DNA from: Rhodanobacter sp.
GTDB lineage: Bacteria > Pseudomonadota > Gammaproteobacteria > Xanthomonadales > Rhodanobacteraceae
Direction: 5' to 3'
NCBI GenBank assembly: GCA_004298045.1
Contig: SCRM01000011.1
Coordinates: forward strand, 26,046 to 90,045
DNA length: 64,000 bases
In this document: positions 30,832 to 41,584 of the stretch, in pieces
How the letters are laid out: each line of letters starts with the position of its first letter
Numbering within the stretch: the stretch's first letter is position 1
Notes under the pieces: model-generated
The model's database searches: none
What the model was told of the DNA's origin: nothing
Seen by the model: the letters and a program-made list of their open reading frames with translations, nothing else
Position numbers and translations under genes: made by a program

Positions 30832-31581
30832 ATGAGTCCATTGCCCGAATTCCTGGTTTTCACGCTGGTTGGCGCTGCCGCGCAGCTCGTCGACGGCGCG
30901 CTCGGCATGGCCTATGGCGTCACCTCGGCCGGGTTGCTGCTTGGCCTCGGCATGCCGCCGGTGATGGCCAGCGCCAGTGTGCATTACGCCGAAACCTTCA
31001 CCTGCGGTGCCTCGGGCATCAGCCACCTGCTCGCCGGCAACGTGCGCAAGCGGCTATGCCTGACGCTGGCCATCCCGGGCGTCATCGCTGCGCTGCTTGG
31101 CGTCTGGCTGGCGGTGCACCTGCCGTCGGCATGGATGCGCGCCATCCTTGCGCCATACCTGCTTGGCATGGGGGTGTTCCTGCTGGCTCGCAGCTCGCGG
31201 CCGGCCGGCCTCCTCACCGAGCCGCCGCGCGGCACCTCCGTCCTCGGCGGCTTCGCCGGATTCCTGGATGCGATTGGTGGCGGCGGCTGGAGCGCAATCA
31301 CCGCCACCACGCTCATGGCGCGCGGGCTTCAGCCGCGCGTGGTGATCGGCAGCGTGCACCTGGCCAAGAGCATGGTGAGCATCGCCGCCAGCATCGGGTT
31401 TCTCTACAGCATCGGCACGGGCCACGTGGTCGCCGTGCTCGGCCTGATCCTCGGCGGCGTGCTGACCGCGCCGTTTGGCGCGTATTTCATCAAGCGCATC
31501 CCGGCACGCGCCGCCACTTGGCTGGCCGGGCTCGCCGTACTTGCGCTGGGCGTCAACAATGTCGTGCGAATCTTGATCTGA
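30832..31581 (+). CDS. TauE/SafE-family sulfite or organosulfonate exporter
   Basis: 249 aa, with about eight hydrophobic segments. The family halves are each introduced by a Gly/Ala-rich motif (VGAAAQLVDGALGMAYGVTSAGLLL and GGFAGFLDAIGGGGWSAITATTLMARG). Known role: anion export, usually sulfite, sulfoacetate or related compounds. Location between cysB and the ribosomal oxygenase suggests sulfite export and possible CysB control. No ribosome site of note. Substrate is inference. Confidence 0.88.
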   Translation: MSPLPEFLVFTLVGAAAQLVDGALGMAYGVTSAGLLLGLGMPPVMASASVHYAETFTCGASGISHLLAGNVRKRLCLTLAIPGVIAALLGVWLAVHLPSAWMRAILAPYLLGMGVFLLARSSRPAGLLTEPPRGTSVLGGFAGFLDAIGGGGWSAITATTLMARGLQPRVVIGSVHLAKSMVSIAASIGFLYSIGTGHVVAVLGLILGGVLTAPFGAYFIKRIPARAATWLAGLAVLALGVNNVVRILI

Positions 31582-31619
31582 GCCCCATGCGCGGCGATCC
31601 GCGCCACTACACTGCGCGG

Positions 31620-32831
31620 ATGAAAAACGCACGCTCTCGCCGCCCAGCCACCACGCCGCCGATCGAGGTGCGCGGCAACCCGCGCCAGCCGCTCGGCATG
31701 TCGCCCGCGCAATTCCTGCGCGTCTACTGGCAAAAGCGCCCGCTGCTGATCCGCAATGCGTTTCCCGGCCTGGTGCCACCGATCAAGCCGAATGATCTCG
31801 CCGGGCTGGCCTGCGAAGAAGGCGTACTGGCACGGCTGGTGCGCCATGACGAAGCGCGCGAACACTGGCAGCTCAAAACCGGCCCGCTGGCCGAGGCCGA
31901 CTTTGCGAAAACCGGCGACCGCAACTGGACACTGCTGGTGCAGGACGTCGACAAGTGGGATGCCGACGTGGCAAAGCTGCTGGAGCCCTTCGCGTTTCTG
32001 CCCAGCTGGCGGCTCGACGACATCATGATTTCGTACGCCGAACCGGGCGGTGGCGTGGGTGCACATGTCGACCAGTACGACGTGTTTTTGATCCAGGGCC
32101 TGGGCCAGCGGCACTGGGCGATCAGCACCGACCCCGCCGCACCCAAGGGTTTCCGGCCGGACATCGAGCTGAAACAGCTGGTGCGCTTCGAACCCACCCA
32201 CGAGTGGCTGCTCGAACCCGGCGACATCCTGTACCTGCCGCCCGACGTGCCGCACGACGGCGTCGCCGTTGGCGGCCCGTGCATGACGATCTCGGTCGGC
32301 ATGCGGGCGCCATCGCGGGCCGAGCTCACCGGCGACCTGGCCGACTATCTTGCCGAGCGCCTGCCCGATGAGCTGCGCTATGCCGATCCCGACCTGGCGC
32401 CGGTCAAGGCCATCGGCAAAATCGACGCCGCGGCCTTGACCCGCCTGCGCACCGCCCTGCCGTTTGCCGCAGCCCTGGACGACGACGCGCTGCGTGACTG
32501 GTTTGGCCGCTTCATCACCCGCTACCGCAACGCGCAGACCCCCATGCCGCCGGCGCGGGGCGTGCCCGCTGCAACTTTGCACAAGCAGCTGACCGTCGGC
32601 GCACGCCTGTTACGCCACCCGTGGTCGCGTCTGGCCTGGGCGCGCGGCAGCGCCGGTGCCACCCTGTTTGCGAACGGTGAGGCTTGGCCAGCCCCGGCCG
32701 CATGGGCAAAAGCCCTGTGTGCCCAACGCGAAGTCACCCTGTCCGCCGCACCATCGGCGGCCGCAGAAGTGCTGCTGCTGGCACTGGTCAACGCCGGCCA
32801 TTTCGTCGTGCGCAAGGCGCGCCGTCAATGA
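31620..32831 (+). CDS. roxA: Cupin-type 2-oxoglutarate oxygenase, ribosomal protein uL16 arginine hydroxylase (YcfD/RoxA)
   Basis: 403 aa from ATG at 31620; an in-frame ATG at 31587 is an alternative and neither has a ribosome site. JmjC-type cupin with Fe ligands in GVGAHVDQYDVFLIQGLGQRHW (H-x-D) and PPDVPHDGVAV (second His). The N-terminal MSPAQFLRVYWQKRPLLIRNAFPG matches YcfD closely, and the C-terminal winged-helix part follows. Known reaction of YcfD: hydroxylation of Arg81 of ribosomal protein L16. It is translationally coupled to the next gene by ATGA. Confidence 0.9.
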   Translation: MKNARSRRPATTPPIEVRGNPRQPLGMSPAQFLRVYWQKRPLLIRNAFPGLVPPIKPNDLAGLACEEGVLARLVRHDEAREHWQLKTGPLAEADFAKTGDRNWTLLVQDVDKWDADVAKLLEPFAFLPSWRLDDIMISYAEPGGGVGAHVDQYDVFLIQGLGQRHWAISTDPAAPKGFRPDIELKQLVRFEPTHEWLLEPGDILYLPPDVPHDGVAVGGPCMTISVGMRAPSRAELTGDLADYLAERLPDELRYADPDLAPVKAIGKIDAAALTRLRTALPFAAALDDDALRDWFGRFITRYRNAQTPMPPARGVPAATLHKQLTVGARLLRHPWSRLAWARGSAGATLFANGEAWPAPAAWAKALCAQREVTLSAAPSAAAEVLLLALVNAGHFVVRKARRQ

Positions 32832-33331
32832 ACGCACCAGGCGCCGAGGATGGCCGGCTGCGTGTACTCAACGGCAATCTGGAGATCGCCGCTGTGCGGT
32901 TGCAACTGCTGGTGGCGGCGCAACACTGTTTCGCCCTGCATCTGCCACGGTTGGCGCCGCAGGATTACGCCAGCGATGCCGAGCTCGCGGAAATCCGGCG
33001 CGTCGCCACCTCCGGCCGGCGCGCCGACATTCGCATCCTGCTGCACGACCCCGGCGCCGCCGTGCGCGACGATCATCGTCTGCTTGCCTTGTTCCAACGG
33101 CTGTCCAGCTCGATCCACATCCGCATGCCGGTGGATGACGTTGACCGCCAACGCACCAGTGCCTGGCTCACGAACGACGCTGGTGGCTACCTGCTGCTGC
33201 CCGACGCCACCAAGCCAACCGGGCGCAGCGCCTTGCGCGACCGCCCGGCACAGGTACCGCTGGTACGTCTGTTCGATGAAATCTGGGAACGCTCGTCACG
33301 CGCCAGTGAACTCGAATCGCTCAACCTGTGA
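32828..33331 (+). CDS. Protein of unknown function coupled to roxA (DUF7931-like)
   Basis: 167 aa. I do not recognise a characterised family; the pattern RRADIRILLHDPGAAVRDDHRLLALFQRLSSSIHIR with hydrophobic strands and an Asp resembles the PLD-like DUF7931 domain seen in Pseudomonas proteins, but no HKD catalytic motif is present. It overlaps the roxA stop by 4 bp and has no signal peptide. The coupling suggests a function with the ribosome-modifying enzyme. The 240-bp gap that follows carries the sucA promoter. Confidence 0.7.
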   Translation: MNAPGAEDGRLRVLNGNLEIAAVRLQLLVAAQHCFALHLPRLAPQDYASDAELAEIRRVATSGRRADIRILLHDPGAAVRDDHRLLALFQRLSSSIHIRMPVDDVDRQRTSAWLTNDAGGYLLLPDATKPTGRSALRDRPAQVPLVRLFDEIWERSSRASELESLNL

Positions 33332-33471
33332 CGCCGCTGAATGACCGATCAGGCACCACCTGTGCAACGCGCTTCGCAACAAACTGCGCCCCCATGCGGT
33401 TTGCGACGAAAGTCGTGCCCGGAAGTGCCGGGAAGGCCTTGTGGCAGGCGGGTTCCGGGCACTCCTGCAGC

Positions 33472-33501
33472 TTTCTTCACCTGCTCGCACAAGGCTATAA
33501 T
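33472..33501 (+). promoter_or_regulatory. Promoter of the sucA-sucB-lpdA unit
   Basis: Consensus TATAAT at 33496-33501, with a weak -35 TTTCTT (33472-33477) at 18-bp spacing. This gives a leader of about 60-65 nt to the sucA GTG. Confidence 0.5.
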
Positions 33502-33571
33502 TCACCGGATTTATCGCGCGCAAACCCCTGGTCGATGAATCAACGCAACCTCTTCCCCTTTCGGTGGTGAC

Positions 33572-36406
33572 GTGACTACGAATCTGATCCGCGAGTTTTC
33601 CACTTCTTCCCAACTCGCTGGCGGCAATGCCGATTACGTCGAATCCCTCTACGACAGCTGGCTGACCGACCCCGCGTCGGTGCCGGCCGAGTGGAGCCAG
33701 TACTTCGAAACCTTCAAGGGCCGCGAGGCCGGCGACGTGTCGCACATCGGTGCGATCGCGCGCATCGAGGCCGCACAGAAGCGCCGCTTCGCCGCGGCGG
33801 CACCGGTCGATGACGCGCACGCACGCAAGCAGGCCGGCGTGCTGCGCCTGCTCACCGCCTACCGCTCGCGCGGCCACCTGGGTGCCGACCTCGACCCGCT
33901 TGGCCTCGCCCGCAAGATGGAAGCGCCGGATCTCGGCCTCGCCTTCCACGGCCTTACCGAAGCCGATCTCGATACTGAATTCGATTGCGGCACGTATGCC
34001 GGCGGTGGCCAGCGACTCAAGCTGCGCGAACTGTGGGCCCGCCTCAAGAAGGTCTATACCGGTTCGATCGGTGCCGAGTTCATGCACATCTCCGACCATG
34101 TGCAGCGCAACTGGATCTACACGCGGCTGGAAAAGGCCAACGGCAGCGCCGGGCTGGACAAGGCCGGCAAGCTGCACATCCTGGATGAGCTCACTGCCGC
34201 CGACGGCCTCGAACGCTACCTGCACACCAAGTACGTCGGCCAGAAGCGCTTCTCGCTCGAAGGCGGCGACAGCCTGATCCCGCTGCTCGACGACGTGGTG
34301 CGCACCGCGGGCGACAGTGGCGTCAAGGAGGTGGTGATCGGCATGGCCCACCGCGGCCGCCTGAACGTGCTGGTCAACATCCTCGGCAAGTCACCGCGTT
34401 CGCTGTTCGATGAGTTCGAGGGCCACTTCGAAAGCCCCGACGACCCGGCGCATTCCGGCGACGTGAAGTACCACATGGGCTTCTCCGCCGACGTCAAGAC
34501 GCCGAACGGCGGCACCCACGTGGCGCTGGCGTTCAACCCCTCGCATCTGGAAATCGTCAACCCGGTGGTGTCCGGCTCGGTGCGTGCGCGCCAGGTGCGC
34601 CGCGGCGATACCGAACGCACGCGCTCGATGGCGGTGCTGGTGCACGGCGACTCCGCGCTCGCCGGCCAGGGCGTGAACATGGAACTGTTCAACATGTCGC
34701 AGCTGCGCGGCTTCAAGATCGGCGGCAGCCTGCACGTGGTGGTCAACAACCAGGTGGGCTTTACCACCTCCAGCACGCAGGACACGCGCTCCACGCTGTA
34801 CTGCACCGACCTGGCGAAAATGGTCAACGCGCCGGTGCTGCACGTCAACGGCGACGATCCGGAAGCGGTGATCGAAGCGGTGCGGCTGGCCTACGATTTC
34901 CGCGTGCAATTCCGCAAGGACGTGGTGATCGAGGTGGTGTGCTTCCGCCGCCACGGCCACAACGAAGCCGACGAGCCGATGGCGACCCAGCCGGTGATGT
35001 ACGCCCTCATCAAGAAGCGGCCGCCAACGCGCGAAATCTACGGCAAGCAGCTGCTCGCCGAAGGCGTGATCGCGGCCACCGAGGTGCAGCAGCGCTTCGA
35101 CACCTACCGCGCCGAGCTGGAAGCCGGCAACCCGGTGACCGATCTCGACCCGCACCCGCAGCGCGACATCCAGATCGACTGGGCGCAGCACCTCGAAGGC
35201 AAGCTTTCCGATCCGGTCGCCACCACGGTACCCAAGGCCGAGCTGCTCAAGCTTGCCAACCAGCTGCTGGTCATCCCCAAAGACATCACGCTGCAGTCGC
35301 GCGTGGCGAAGATCTACGACGACCGCCGCAAGATGGCAAGCGGCGAGCATGCCGCCGATTGGGGCTTTGCCGAAAACCTTGCCTACGCGACGATCATCGC
35401 CGACGGCCACGACTTGCGCCTGGTTGGCCAGGACACCAGCCGCGGCACGTTCTTCCATCGCCACGCGGTGCTGCATGACCAGAAGGACGGCCGCACCTAC
35501 ATGCCGCTGTCGACGATCCGCGCCGGCGCCAACGTGGAAGTGATCGACTCGCTGCTCTCCGAGCTCGCGGTGATGGCCTACGAGTACGGCTACTCCACCA
35601 CCGACCCGGACACGCTCAGCATCTGGGAAGCCCAGTTCGGCGACTTCGCCAACGGCTCGCAAGTGGTCATCGACCAGTTCATCAGCTCGGGCGAAGCCAA
35701 GTGGAACCGCTCGTCCGGCCTCGTGTTGTACCTGCCGCACGGCTATGAAGGCCAGGGGCCGGAGCACTCCTCCGCGCGCCTTGAGCGCTATCTGCAGCTG
35801 TGCGCCATGGACAACATGCAGGTGTGCGTGCCCACCACCCCGGCGCAGGATTTCCACATGCTGCGCCGGCAGATGCTGCGCAAGGTGCGCAAGCCGCTGA
35901 TCGTGATGACGCCAAAGTCCCTGCTGCGCCACAAGCTCGCGGTCTCCACCCTGGACGAATTGGCCAACGGCAGCTTCCAGCTGGTGATCGGCGAGCACCG
36001 CAAGCTGGCGGCAAAGAAGGTCAAGCGGGTGGTGCTGTGCGCCGGCAAGGTCTACTACGACCTGCTCGAACGGGCGGAAAAGGATGGGCTGGACCAGGTT
36101 GCCATCGTGCGCGTCGAACAGCTGTATCCGTTCCCGCGTTCCGAGGTCGTTGCCGAACTGGCCAAGTACCCGGCCGCGAAGGAAGTCGTGTGGTGTCAGG
36201 AGGAGCCGATGAACCAGGGTGCCTGGTTCCAGATCCGCCATCACCTGCAGGCCTGCGCGGACGGCAACCACAGCCTGTCCTACGCCGGCCGCGCACGCTC
36301 GCCGGCGCCGGCCGCCGGCCATCTCAATACGCATATCGCCGAACAGGCAGCGCTGGTCGAACAAGCGCTGGTCGCGCCAATCGGCACCGACTACCTCGCC
36401 GACTGA
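33572..36406 (+). CDS. sucA: 2-oxoglutarate dehydrogenase E1 component
   Basis: 944 aa, GTG start at 33572. Full-length E1: N-terminal [35 protein letters not shown]-binding region with [40 protein letters not shown] and the C-terminal transketolase half ([25 protein letters not shown]). Known reaction: thiamine-diphosphate-dependent decarboxylation of 2-oxoglutarate and succinyl transfer to the E2 lipoyl group. First gene of sucA-sucB-lpdA. Confidence 0.97.
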   Translation: MTTNLIREFSTSSQLAGGNADYVESLYDSWLTDPASVPAEWSQYFETFKGREAGDVSHIGAIARIEAAQKRRFAAAAPVDDAHARKQAGVLRLLTAYRSRGHLGADLDPLGLARKMEAPDLGLAFHGLTEADLDTEFDCGTYAGGGQRLKLRELWARLKKVYTGSIGAEFMHISDHVQRNWIYTRLEKANGSAGLDKAGKLHILDELTAADGLERYLHTKYVGQKRFSLEGGDSLIPLLDDVVRTAGDSGVKEVVIGMAHRGRLNVLVNILGKSPRSLFDEFEGHFESPDDPAHSGDVKYHMGFSADVKTPNGGTHVALAFNPSHLEIVNPVVSGSVRARQVRRGDTERTRSMAVLVHGDSALAGQGVNMELFNMSQLRGFKIGGSLHVVVNNQVGFTTSSTQDTRSTLYCTDLAKMVNAPVLHVNGDDPEAVIEAVRLAYDFRVQFRKDVVIEVVCFRRHGHNEADEPMATQPVMYALIKKRPPTREIYGKQLLAEGVIAATEVQQRFDTYRAELEAGNPVTDLDPHPQRDIQIDWAQHLEGKLSDPVATTVPKAELLKLANQLLVIPKDITLQSRVAKIYDDRRKMASGEHAADWGFAENLAYATIIADGHDLRLVGQDTSRGTFFHRHAVLHDQKDGRTYMPLSTIRAGANVEVIDSLLSELAVMAYEYGYSTTDPDTLSIWEAQFGDFANGSQVVIDQFISSGEAKWNRSSGLVLYLPHGYEGQGPEHSSARLERYLQLCAMDNMQVCVPTTPAQDFHMLRRQMLRKVRKPLIVMTPKSLLRHKLAVSTLDELANGSFQLVIGEHRKLAAKKVKRVVLCAGKVYYDLLERAEKDGLDQVAIVRVEQLYPFPRSEVVAELAKYPAAKEVVWCQEEPMNQGAWFQIRHHLQACADGNHSLSYAGRARSPAPAAGHLNTHIAEQAALVEQALVAPIGTDYLAD

Positions 36407-36422
36407 AGTTTCCCCGAATTGC

Positions 36423-36444
36423 GCGGCCACGGATGGCCGCTTTT
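36423..36444 (+). terminator. Intercistronic terminator-like stem between sucA and sucB
   Basis: GCGGCCA/TGGCCGC stem, 4-nt loop, followed by TTTTGTT, 17 bp after the sucA stop. In the 83-bp sucA-sucB gap it could act as a partial terminator that sets E1:E2 ratio. Confidence 0.5.
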
Positions 36445-36489
36445 GTTCTCCGCGCTCGCGGGACGAGCGCACCAACCCAAGGGCCCGTC

Positions 36490-37695
36490 ATGTCCATCGA
36501 AGTCAAAGTCCCCGTCCTGCCCGAGTCGGTCTCCGACGCCACCATTGCCACCTGGTACAAAAAGGTGGGCGAAGCGGTGAAGCGCGACGAGAACCTGGTC
36601 GATCTCGAGACCGACAAGGTCGTACTGGAAGTGCCCTCGCCGGTCGACGGTGTGCTGAAGGAAATCAAACAGGACACCGGCGCCACCGTGAACGGGCAGC
36701 AGGTGATCGCGGTGATCGAGGAAGGCGCGGTTGCCGCTACGCCGGCACCGACTGCAGCCGCTCCCGCTCCCGCCGCCGCGGCACCCGCTCCGGCCCCGGT
36801 CGCCGCCCCGGCAGGCGGTGCCGCACTGTCGCCCGCCGCCCAGCGGGTCGCCACTGAAAACCACGTCGATCCTTCCGGCATTGCGGGCACCGGCCGCGAC
36901 GGCCGCATCATCAAGGAAGACGTGCTCAACGCCGGTGCCCCCAAGCCGGCAGCCGCCGCTGCGCCGGCACCGGTCGTCGCCGCCACCCCGGGTGCCCGTC
37001 CGGAAGAGCGCGTGCCGATGACCCGCATCCGCCAGCGCATCGCCGAGCGCCTGATGCAGTCGAAGAACTCGATCGCGATGCTGACCTCGTTCAACGAGGT
37101 GAACCTCGCCGAGGTCGCCAAGATGCGCAAGGCGCTGGGCGAGCAGTTCCTGAAAGAACAAGGCATCAAGCTCGGCTATATGAGCTTCTTCGTCAAGGCT
37201 GCGGTGGAGGCGCTCAAGCACCACCCGACCGTAAATGCCTCGGTCGACGGCACCGACATCATCTACCACGGCTACCAGGACATCTCGATCGCGGTGTCCA
37301 CCGACCGCGGCCTGGTCACCCCGGTGCTGCGCAACGCCGAGAACATGAGCTTTGCCGACATCGAGAAGGGCATCGCCGACTACGCGCAGAAAGCGCGCGC
37401 CGGCAAGCTCTCGCTGGATGACCTCCAGGGCGGCACCTTCACCATCACCAACGGCGGCACGTTCGGTTCGCTGCTCTCCACCCCGATCGTGAACCCGCCG
37501 CAGAGCGCCATCCTCGGCATGCACACCATCAAGGAGCGCGCCATCGTCGAGAACGGCCAGGTCATCGCCGCGCCGATGATGTACATCGCGATCAGCTACG
37601 ACCACCGCATCATCGACGGCAAGGACGCGGTGCTGTTCCTGGTCGACATCAAGAACCAGTTGGAGAACCCGCACAAGATGTTGCTCGGCCTGTAA
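36490..37695 (+). CDS. sucB: 2-oxoglutarate dehydrogenase E2 (dihydrolipoyl succinyltransferase)
   Basis: 401 aa. One N-terminal lipoyl domain with the lipoyl Lys in [13 protein letters not shown] (about residue 43), an Ala/Pro-rich hinge, the peripheral subunit-binding domain ([32 protein letters not shown]), and the catalytic domain ending in the active-site His motif [16 protein letters not shown]. Known role: transfers succinyl from E1 to CoA and forms the 24-mer core of the complex. Confidence 0.97.
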   Translation: MSIEVKVPVLPESVSDATIATWYKKVGEAVKRDENLVDLETDKVVLEVPSPVDGVLKEIKQDTGATVNGQQVIAVIEEGAVAATPAPTAAAPAPAAAAPAPAPVAAPAGGAALSPAAQRVATENHVDPSGIAGTGRDGRIIKEDVLNAGAPKPAAAAAPAPVVAATPGARPEERVPMTRIRQRIAERLMQSKNSIAMLTSFNEVNLAEVAKMRKALGEQFLKEQGIKLGYMSFFVKAAVEALKHHPTVNASVDGTDIIYHGYQDISIAVSTDRGLVTPVLRNAENMSFADIEKGIADYAQKARAGKLSLDDLQGGTFTITNGGTFGSLLSTPIVNPPQSAILGMHTIKERAIVENGQVIAAPMMYIAISYDHRIIDGKDAVLFLVDIKNQLENPHKMLLGL

Positions 37696-37709
37696 GGCCG
37701 GGCAACATC

Positions 37710-37865
37710 CGGGATTCGGGATTTGGGATTTGGGATTCGAAAAAGCGCGCACCAGATGCCCTTTCGAATTCCCGTCCCACCCGGGCCCCGCGCGACATTC
37801 GGGACTCGCCTCGACGCCACGCGCCCTTGCCCTTGCGAATCCCGAATCCCAAATCCCGAATCCCG
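37710..37865. repeat. 156-bp element bounded by inverted 30-bp arms of GGGATTY units
   Basis: Left arm 37710-37739 and right arm 37836-37865 are reverse complements with 29 of 30 positions matching. Each arm is four degenerate GGGATT(C/T) units. The 96-bp interior contains further shorter related words (GAATTCCCG, ATTCGGGAC). The arms can pair into one long hairpin in the sucB-lpdA transcript. Strings of this kind are common in Xanthomonadales intergenic regions, as I recall; no second copy was found in this window. Confidence 0.75.
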
Positions 37866-37868
37866 TGA

Positions 37869-39302
<1,434 letters not shown>

Positions 39303-39320
39303 TTCCCTGCTGCTCGCCTG

Positions 39321-39358
39321 CGGCCCGCCCGTGGCAACATGGGCGGGCCGTTTCGTTT
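39321..39358 (+). terminator. Terminator after lpdA
   Basis: 10-bp stem CGGCCCGCCC with its complement, 10-nt loop, followed by TTTCGTTT; 18 bp after the stop codon. Confidence 0.75.
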
Positions 39359-39458
39359 CCACCCCCGGCGGCAGGAGTCCGCTTACGGGCGGTGCCTTTT
39401 CGATCAGGCCACCGCCGGCAAGCGGGATCCCGCACCACCTGCACGACTTGAGCACCCC

Positions 39459-40055
39459 ATGCCCCAACCCACTGCCCTTTGCGTCTATTGCGGTTCCAAC
39501 CGCGGCAGGCACCCCGAATACGCCGAACAGGCGCACGCCTTCGGTACCGAAATGGCCAGGCGCGGGATCCGCCTGGTCTACGGCGGCGGCAACGTGGGGC
39601 TGATGGGCGTGATGGCCGATGCGGTGCTGGCCGGCGGCGGCCAGGCCATCGGCGTGATCCCGCGCCAGCTGGTGGAGCGCGAGGTGGCGCACAAGGGGCT
39701 CACCGAGCTGGTGGTGGTGGATACCATGCACCAGCGCAAGACGCGCATGTTCGAGCTGGCCGAGGCATTCGTGGCCCTGCCCGGCGGCTTCGGCACCATG
39801 GACGAGATGTTCGAGATGCTGACCTGGGCGCAACTCGGTCTGCACCGTTGCCCGTGCGCCTTCCTCGACGTGCGCGGCTACTACCGCGACCTGCGCGCGA
39901 TGGTGGACCACATGGTTGCCGAGCGCTTCGTGCGCCAGGCGCAGCGCGACAGCGTGTGGTTCGGCGAGGAGATCGACGCCCTGTTCGACTGGATGCAGGA
40001 TTATCAGGGCGGCTACCAACCCAAATGGATCGACCGCGACAGCGTGCACGCTTGA
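39459..40055 (+). CDS. LOG-family protein (Rossman fold nucleotide-binding, TIGR00730)
   Basis: 198 aa. N-terminal CVYCGSNRG and the family signatures GGGNVGLMG and PGGFGTMDEMFEMLTWAQLG. Known biochemistry of LOG proteins: cytokinin-type nucleoside 5'-monophosphate phosphoribohydrolases; in bacteria the physiological substrate is often unclear. The ATG at 39459 has no strong ribosome site. It is followed 27 bp on by an AcuI-type reductase. Confidence 0.9.
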   Translation: MPQPTALCVYCGSNRGRHPEYAEQAHAFGTEMARRGIRLVYGGGNVGLMGVMADAVLAGGGQAIGVIPRQLVEREVAHKGLTELVVVDTMHQRKTRMFELAEAFVALPGGFGTMDEMFEMLTWAQLGLHRCPCAFLDVRGYYRDLRAMVDHMVAERFVRQAQRDSVWFGEEIDALFDWMQDYQGGYQPKWIDRDSVHA

Positions 40056-40082
40056 ACCGCCATCCCATCCGAGGAGCTCGTC

Positions 40083-41081
40083 ATGCCCAGCTTTCGTGCC
40101 TTCCGCATCCACCACGACGACGCCGGCCACCGTGCCGGCATTGAGCCGATGGACACCGACGCGCTGACGCCGGGCGAGGTGCTGGTCAAGGTCGCGTACT
40201 CCTCGGTCAACTACAAAGATGCGTTGGCGGGCACTGGCAAGGGCAAGATCCTCCGCCGTTATCCGCTCAACGGCGGCATCGACCTCGCCGGCCACGTCGC
40301 CGCCTCCACCGACCCGGCGTTCAAGGAGGGCGACGCCGTGCTGTGCACCGGCAGCGGGTTGTCGGAAAACCGCGACGGCGGCTATGCCGAATACGCGCAG
40401 CTCGACGCGCGCTGGGCGATCCCGTTGCCCGGCGGTCTCAGCCTGCACGAAAGCATGATCCTCGGCACCGCCGGTTTCACCGCCGCACTCGCCCTGGTGC
40501 ACATGCGGGACAACCGGCAGACCCCGGCACTCGGCCCGATTGCGATCACCGGCGCCACCGGCGGTGTCGGCCAGCTTGCGGTCGACATCTTCAGCCGCGC
40601 CGGCTACACGGTGCAGGCGATCAGCGGCAAGCCCGAACATTTCGATCATCTCAAGACGCTTGGCGCCGCCGAGTGCATCGACCGGCGCACGCTCGCCTTC
40701 AGCGGCAAGCCGTTGGATTCCGCCCGCTTCGGCGGCGTGTTCGATACCGTCGGCGGCAAGCTGCTGGCCGGCTTGCTGCCGCTGGTGTCGGCTTACGGCA
40801 ACGTGGCCATCTGCGGCAATGCCGGCGGCTTTGCATTCGACACCACGGTGATGCCGTTCATCATCCGCGGCGTGAACCTGCTTGGCGTGGCCTCGGCCGG
40901 CACTGCGCGGGTGCTGCGCGACCGCGTATGGCAGCATCTGGCCGACGACTGGAAACCGCAGCACCTCGACCGCATCCTCACCCATACGGCCACGCTGGAA
41001 ACACTGCCCGAGGTATTCGCGCGGATGCTGGCCGGTGCCTCGTTCGGGCGCACCGTGGTGCGCGTCGGCGCGGCCGCCTGA
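40083..41081 (+). CDS. acuI: Acrylyl-CoA reductase family quinone oxidoreductase (YhdH/AcuI)
   Basis: 332 aa, zinc-free MDR-type alcohol dehydrogenase fold. N-terminal MPSFRAFRIHHDD, substrate/cofactor segments AYSSVNYKDALAGTGKGKILRRYPLNGGIDLAG, NADP site ITGATGGVGQLAVDIFSRAGY, and RVLRDRVWQHLADDWKP near the C-terminus. This pattern is YhdH/YhfP, whose characterised members reduce acrylyl-CoA to propionyl-CoA. Physiological substrate in this organism is inference. It overlaps no other gene; 27 bp after the LOG gene. Confidence 0.88.
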   Translation: MPSFRAFRIHHDDAGHRAGIEPMDTDALTPGEVLVKVAYSSVNYKDALAGTGKGKILRRYPLNGGIDLAGHVAASTDPAFKEGDAVLCTGSGLSENRDGGYAEYAQLDARWAIPLPGGLSLHESMILGTAGFTAALALVHMRDNRQTPALGPIAITGATGGVGQLAVDIFSRAGYTVQAISGKPEHFDHLKTLGAAECIDRRTLAFSGKPLDSARFGGVFDTVGGKLLAGLLPLVSAYGNVAICGNAGGFAFDTTVMPFIIRGVNLLGVASAGTARVLRDRVWQHLADDWKPQHLDRILTHTATLETLPEVFARMLAGASFGRTVVRVGAAA

Positions 41082-41088
41082 GCCGCGC

Positions 41089-41118
41089 TTGGACGCACTG
41101 CAGCAACAGGCTTAAAAT
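41089..41118 (+). promoter_or_regulatory. Promoter of the CheY-like regulator
   Basis: TTGGAC (41089-41094), 18-bp spacer, TAAAAT (41113-41118), about 30 bp before the start codon. Confidence 0.5.
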
Positions 41119-41148
41119 CCCCGCATACCACCGGGAATCCGCTCGTCC

Positions 41149-41514
41149 ATGGCACGCATCCTGATCGTCGACGACTCGCCGTCGCAATTGCTCGGCCTGA
41201 AGCGCATCGTCGAAAAACTCGGGCACGAGGCATTGACTGCTGAAGACGGCGCCGCCGGCGTCGAAGTGGCCAAGCGCGAGATCCCCGACCTCATCCTGAT
41301 GGACGTCGTCATGCCCAACCTCAACGGTTTCCAGGCCACGCGCACCATCAGCAAGGACCCGACCACCGCGCACATCCCGGTCGTGCTGGTCACCACCAAG
41401 GATCAGGAAACCGACAAGGTGTGGGGCATGCGCCAAGGTGCCAAGGCCTACGTCACCAAACCGGTGCGGGAAGAGGAGCTGGCGGCGACCCTGAAGGCGC
41501 TGTTGCCGGCCTGA
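41149..41514 (+). CDS. Single-domain response regulator, CheY/PilH-like
   Basis: 121 aa consisting only of a receiver domain: acidic pair Asp8-Asp9, phospho-acceptor Asp52 in LILMDVVMPNLNG, the Thr of the switch, and the conserved Lys in AYVTKPV. The wording (DDSPSQLLGLKRIVEKLGHE) is closest to PilH/PilG, which act with the type IV pilus chemosensory pathway. No pil/chp genes are adjacent in this window, so that link is inference. Confidence 0.88.
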   Translation: MARILIVDDSPSQLLGLKRIVEKLGHEALTAEDGAAGVEVAKREIPDLILMDVVMPNLNGFQATRTISKDPTTAHIPVVLVTTKDQETDKVWGMRQGAKAYVTKPVREEELAATLKALLPA

Positions 41515-41534
41515 TCGCGGTTCCTGCCCCATGC

Positions 41535-41564
41535 AAAAAACGGCGCCTTGGAGCGCCGTTTTTT
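41535..41564. terminator. Bidirectional terminator between the CheY-like gene and cbpA
   Basis: AAAAAACGGCGC and its complement around a 6-nt loop, with A/T tracts on both sides; it suits both convergent genes. Confidence 0.85.
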
Positions 41565-41584
41565 GTTGCCGCGCCAAAACCCGC

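Noticed and set aside
29652..32831. A 1,059-codon frame spanning cysB, the TauE gene and roxA on the plus strand
   Set aside because: Only its last 403 codons are real (roxA). The earlier part is a shifted reading of cysB and the exporter gene with no family similarity.
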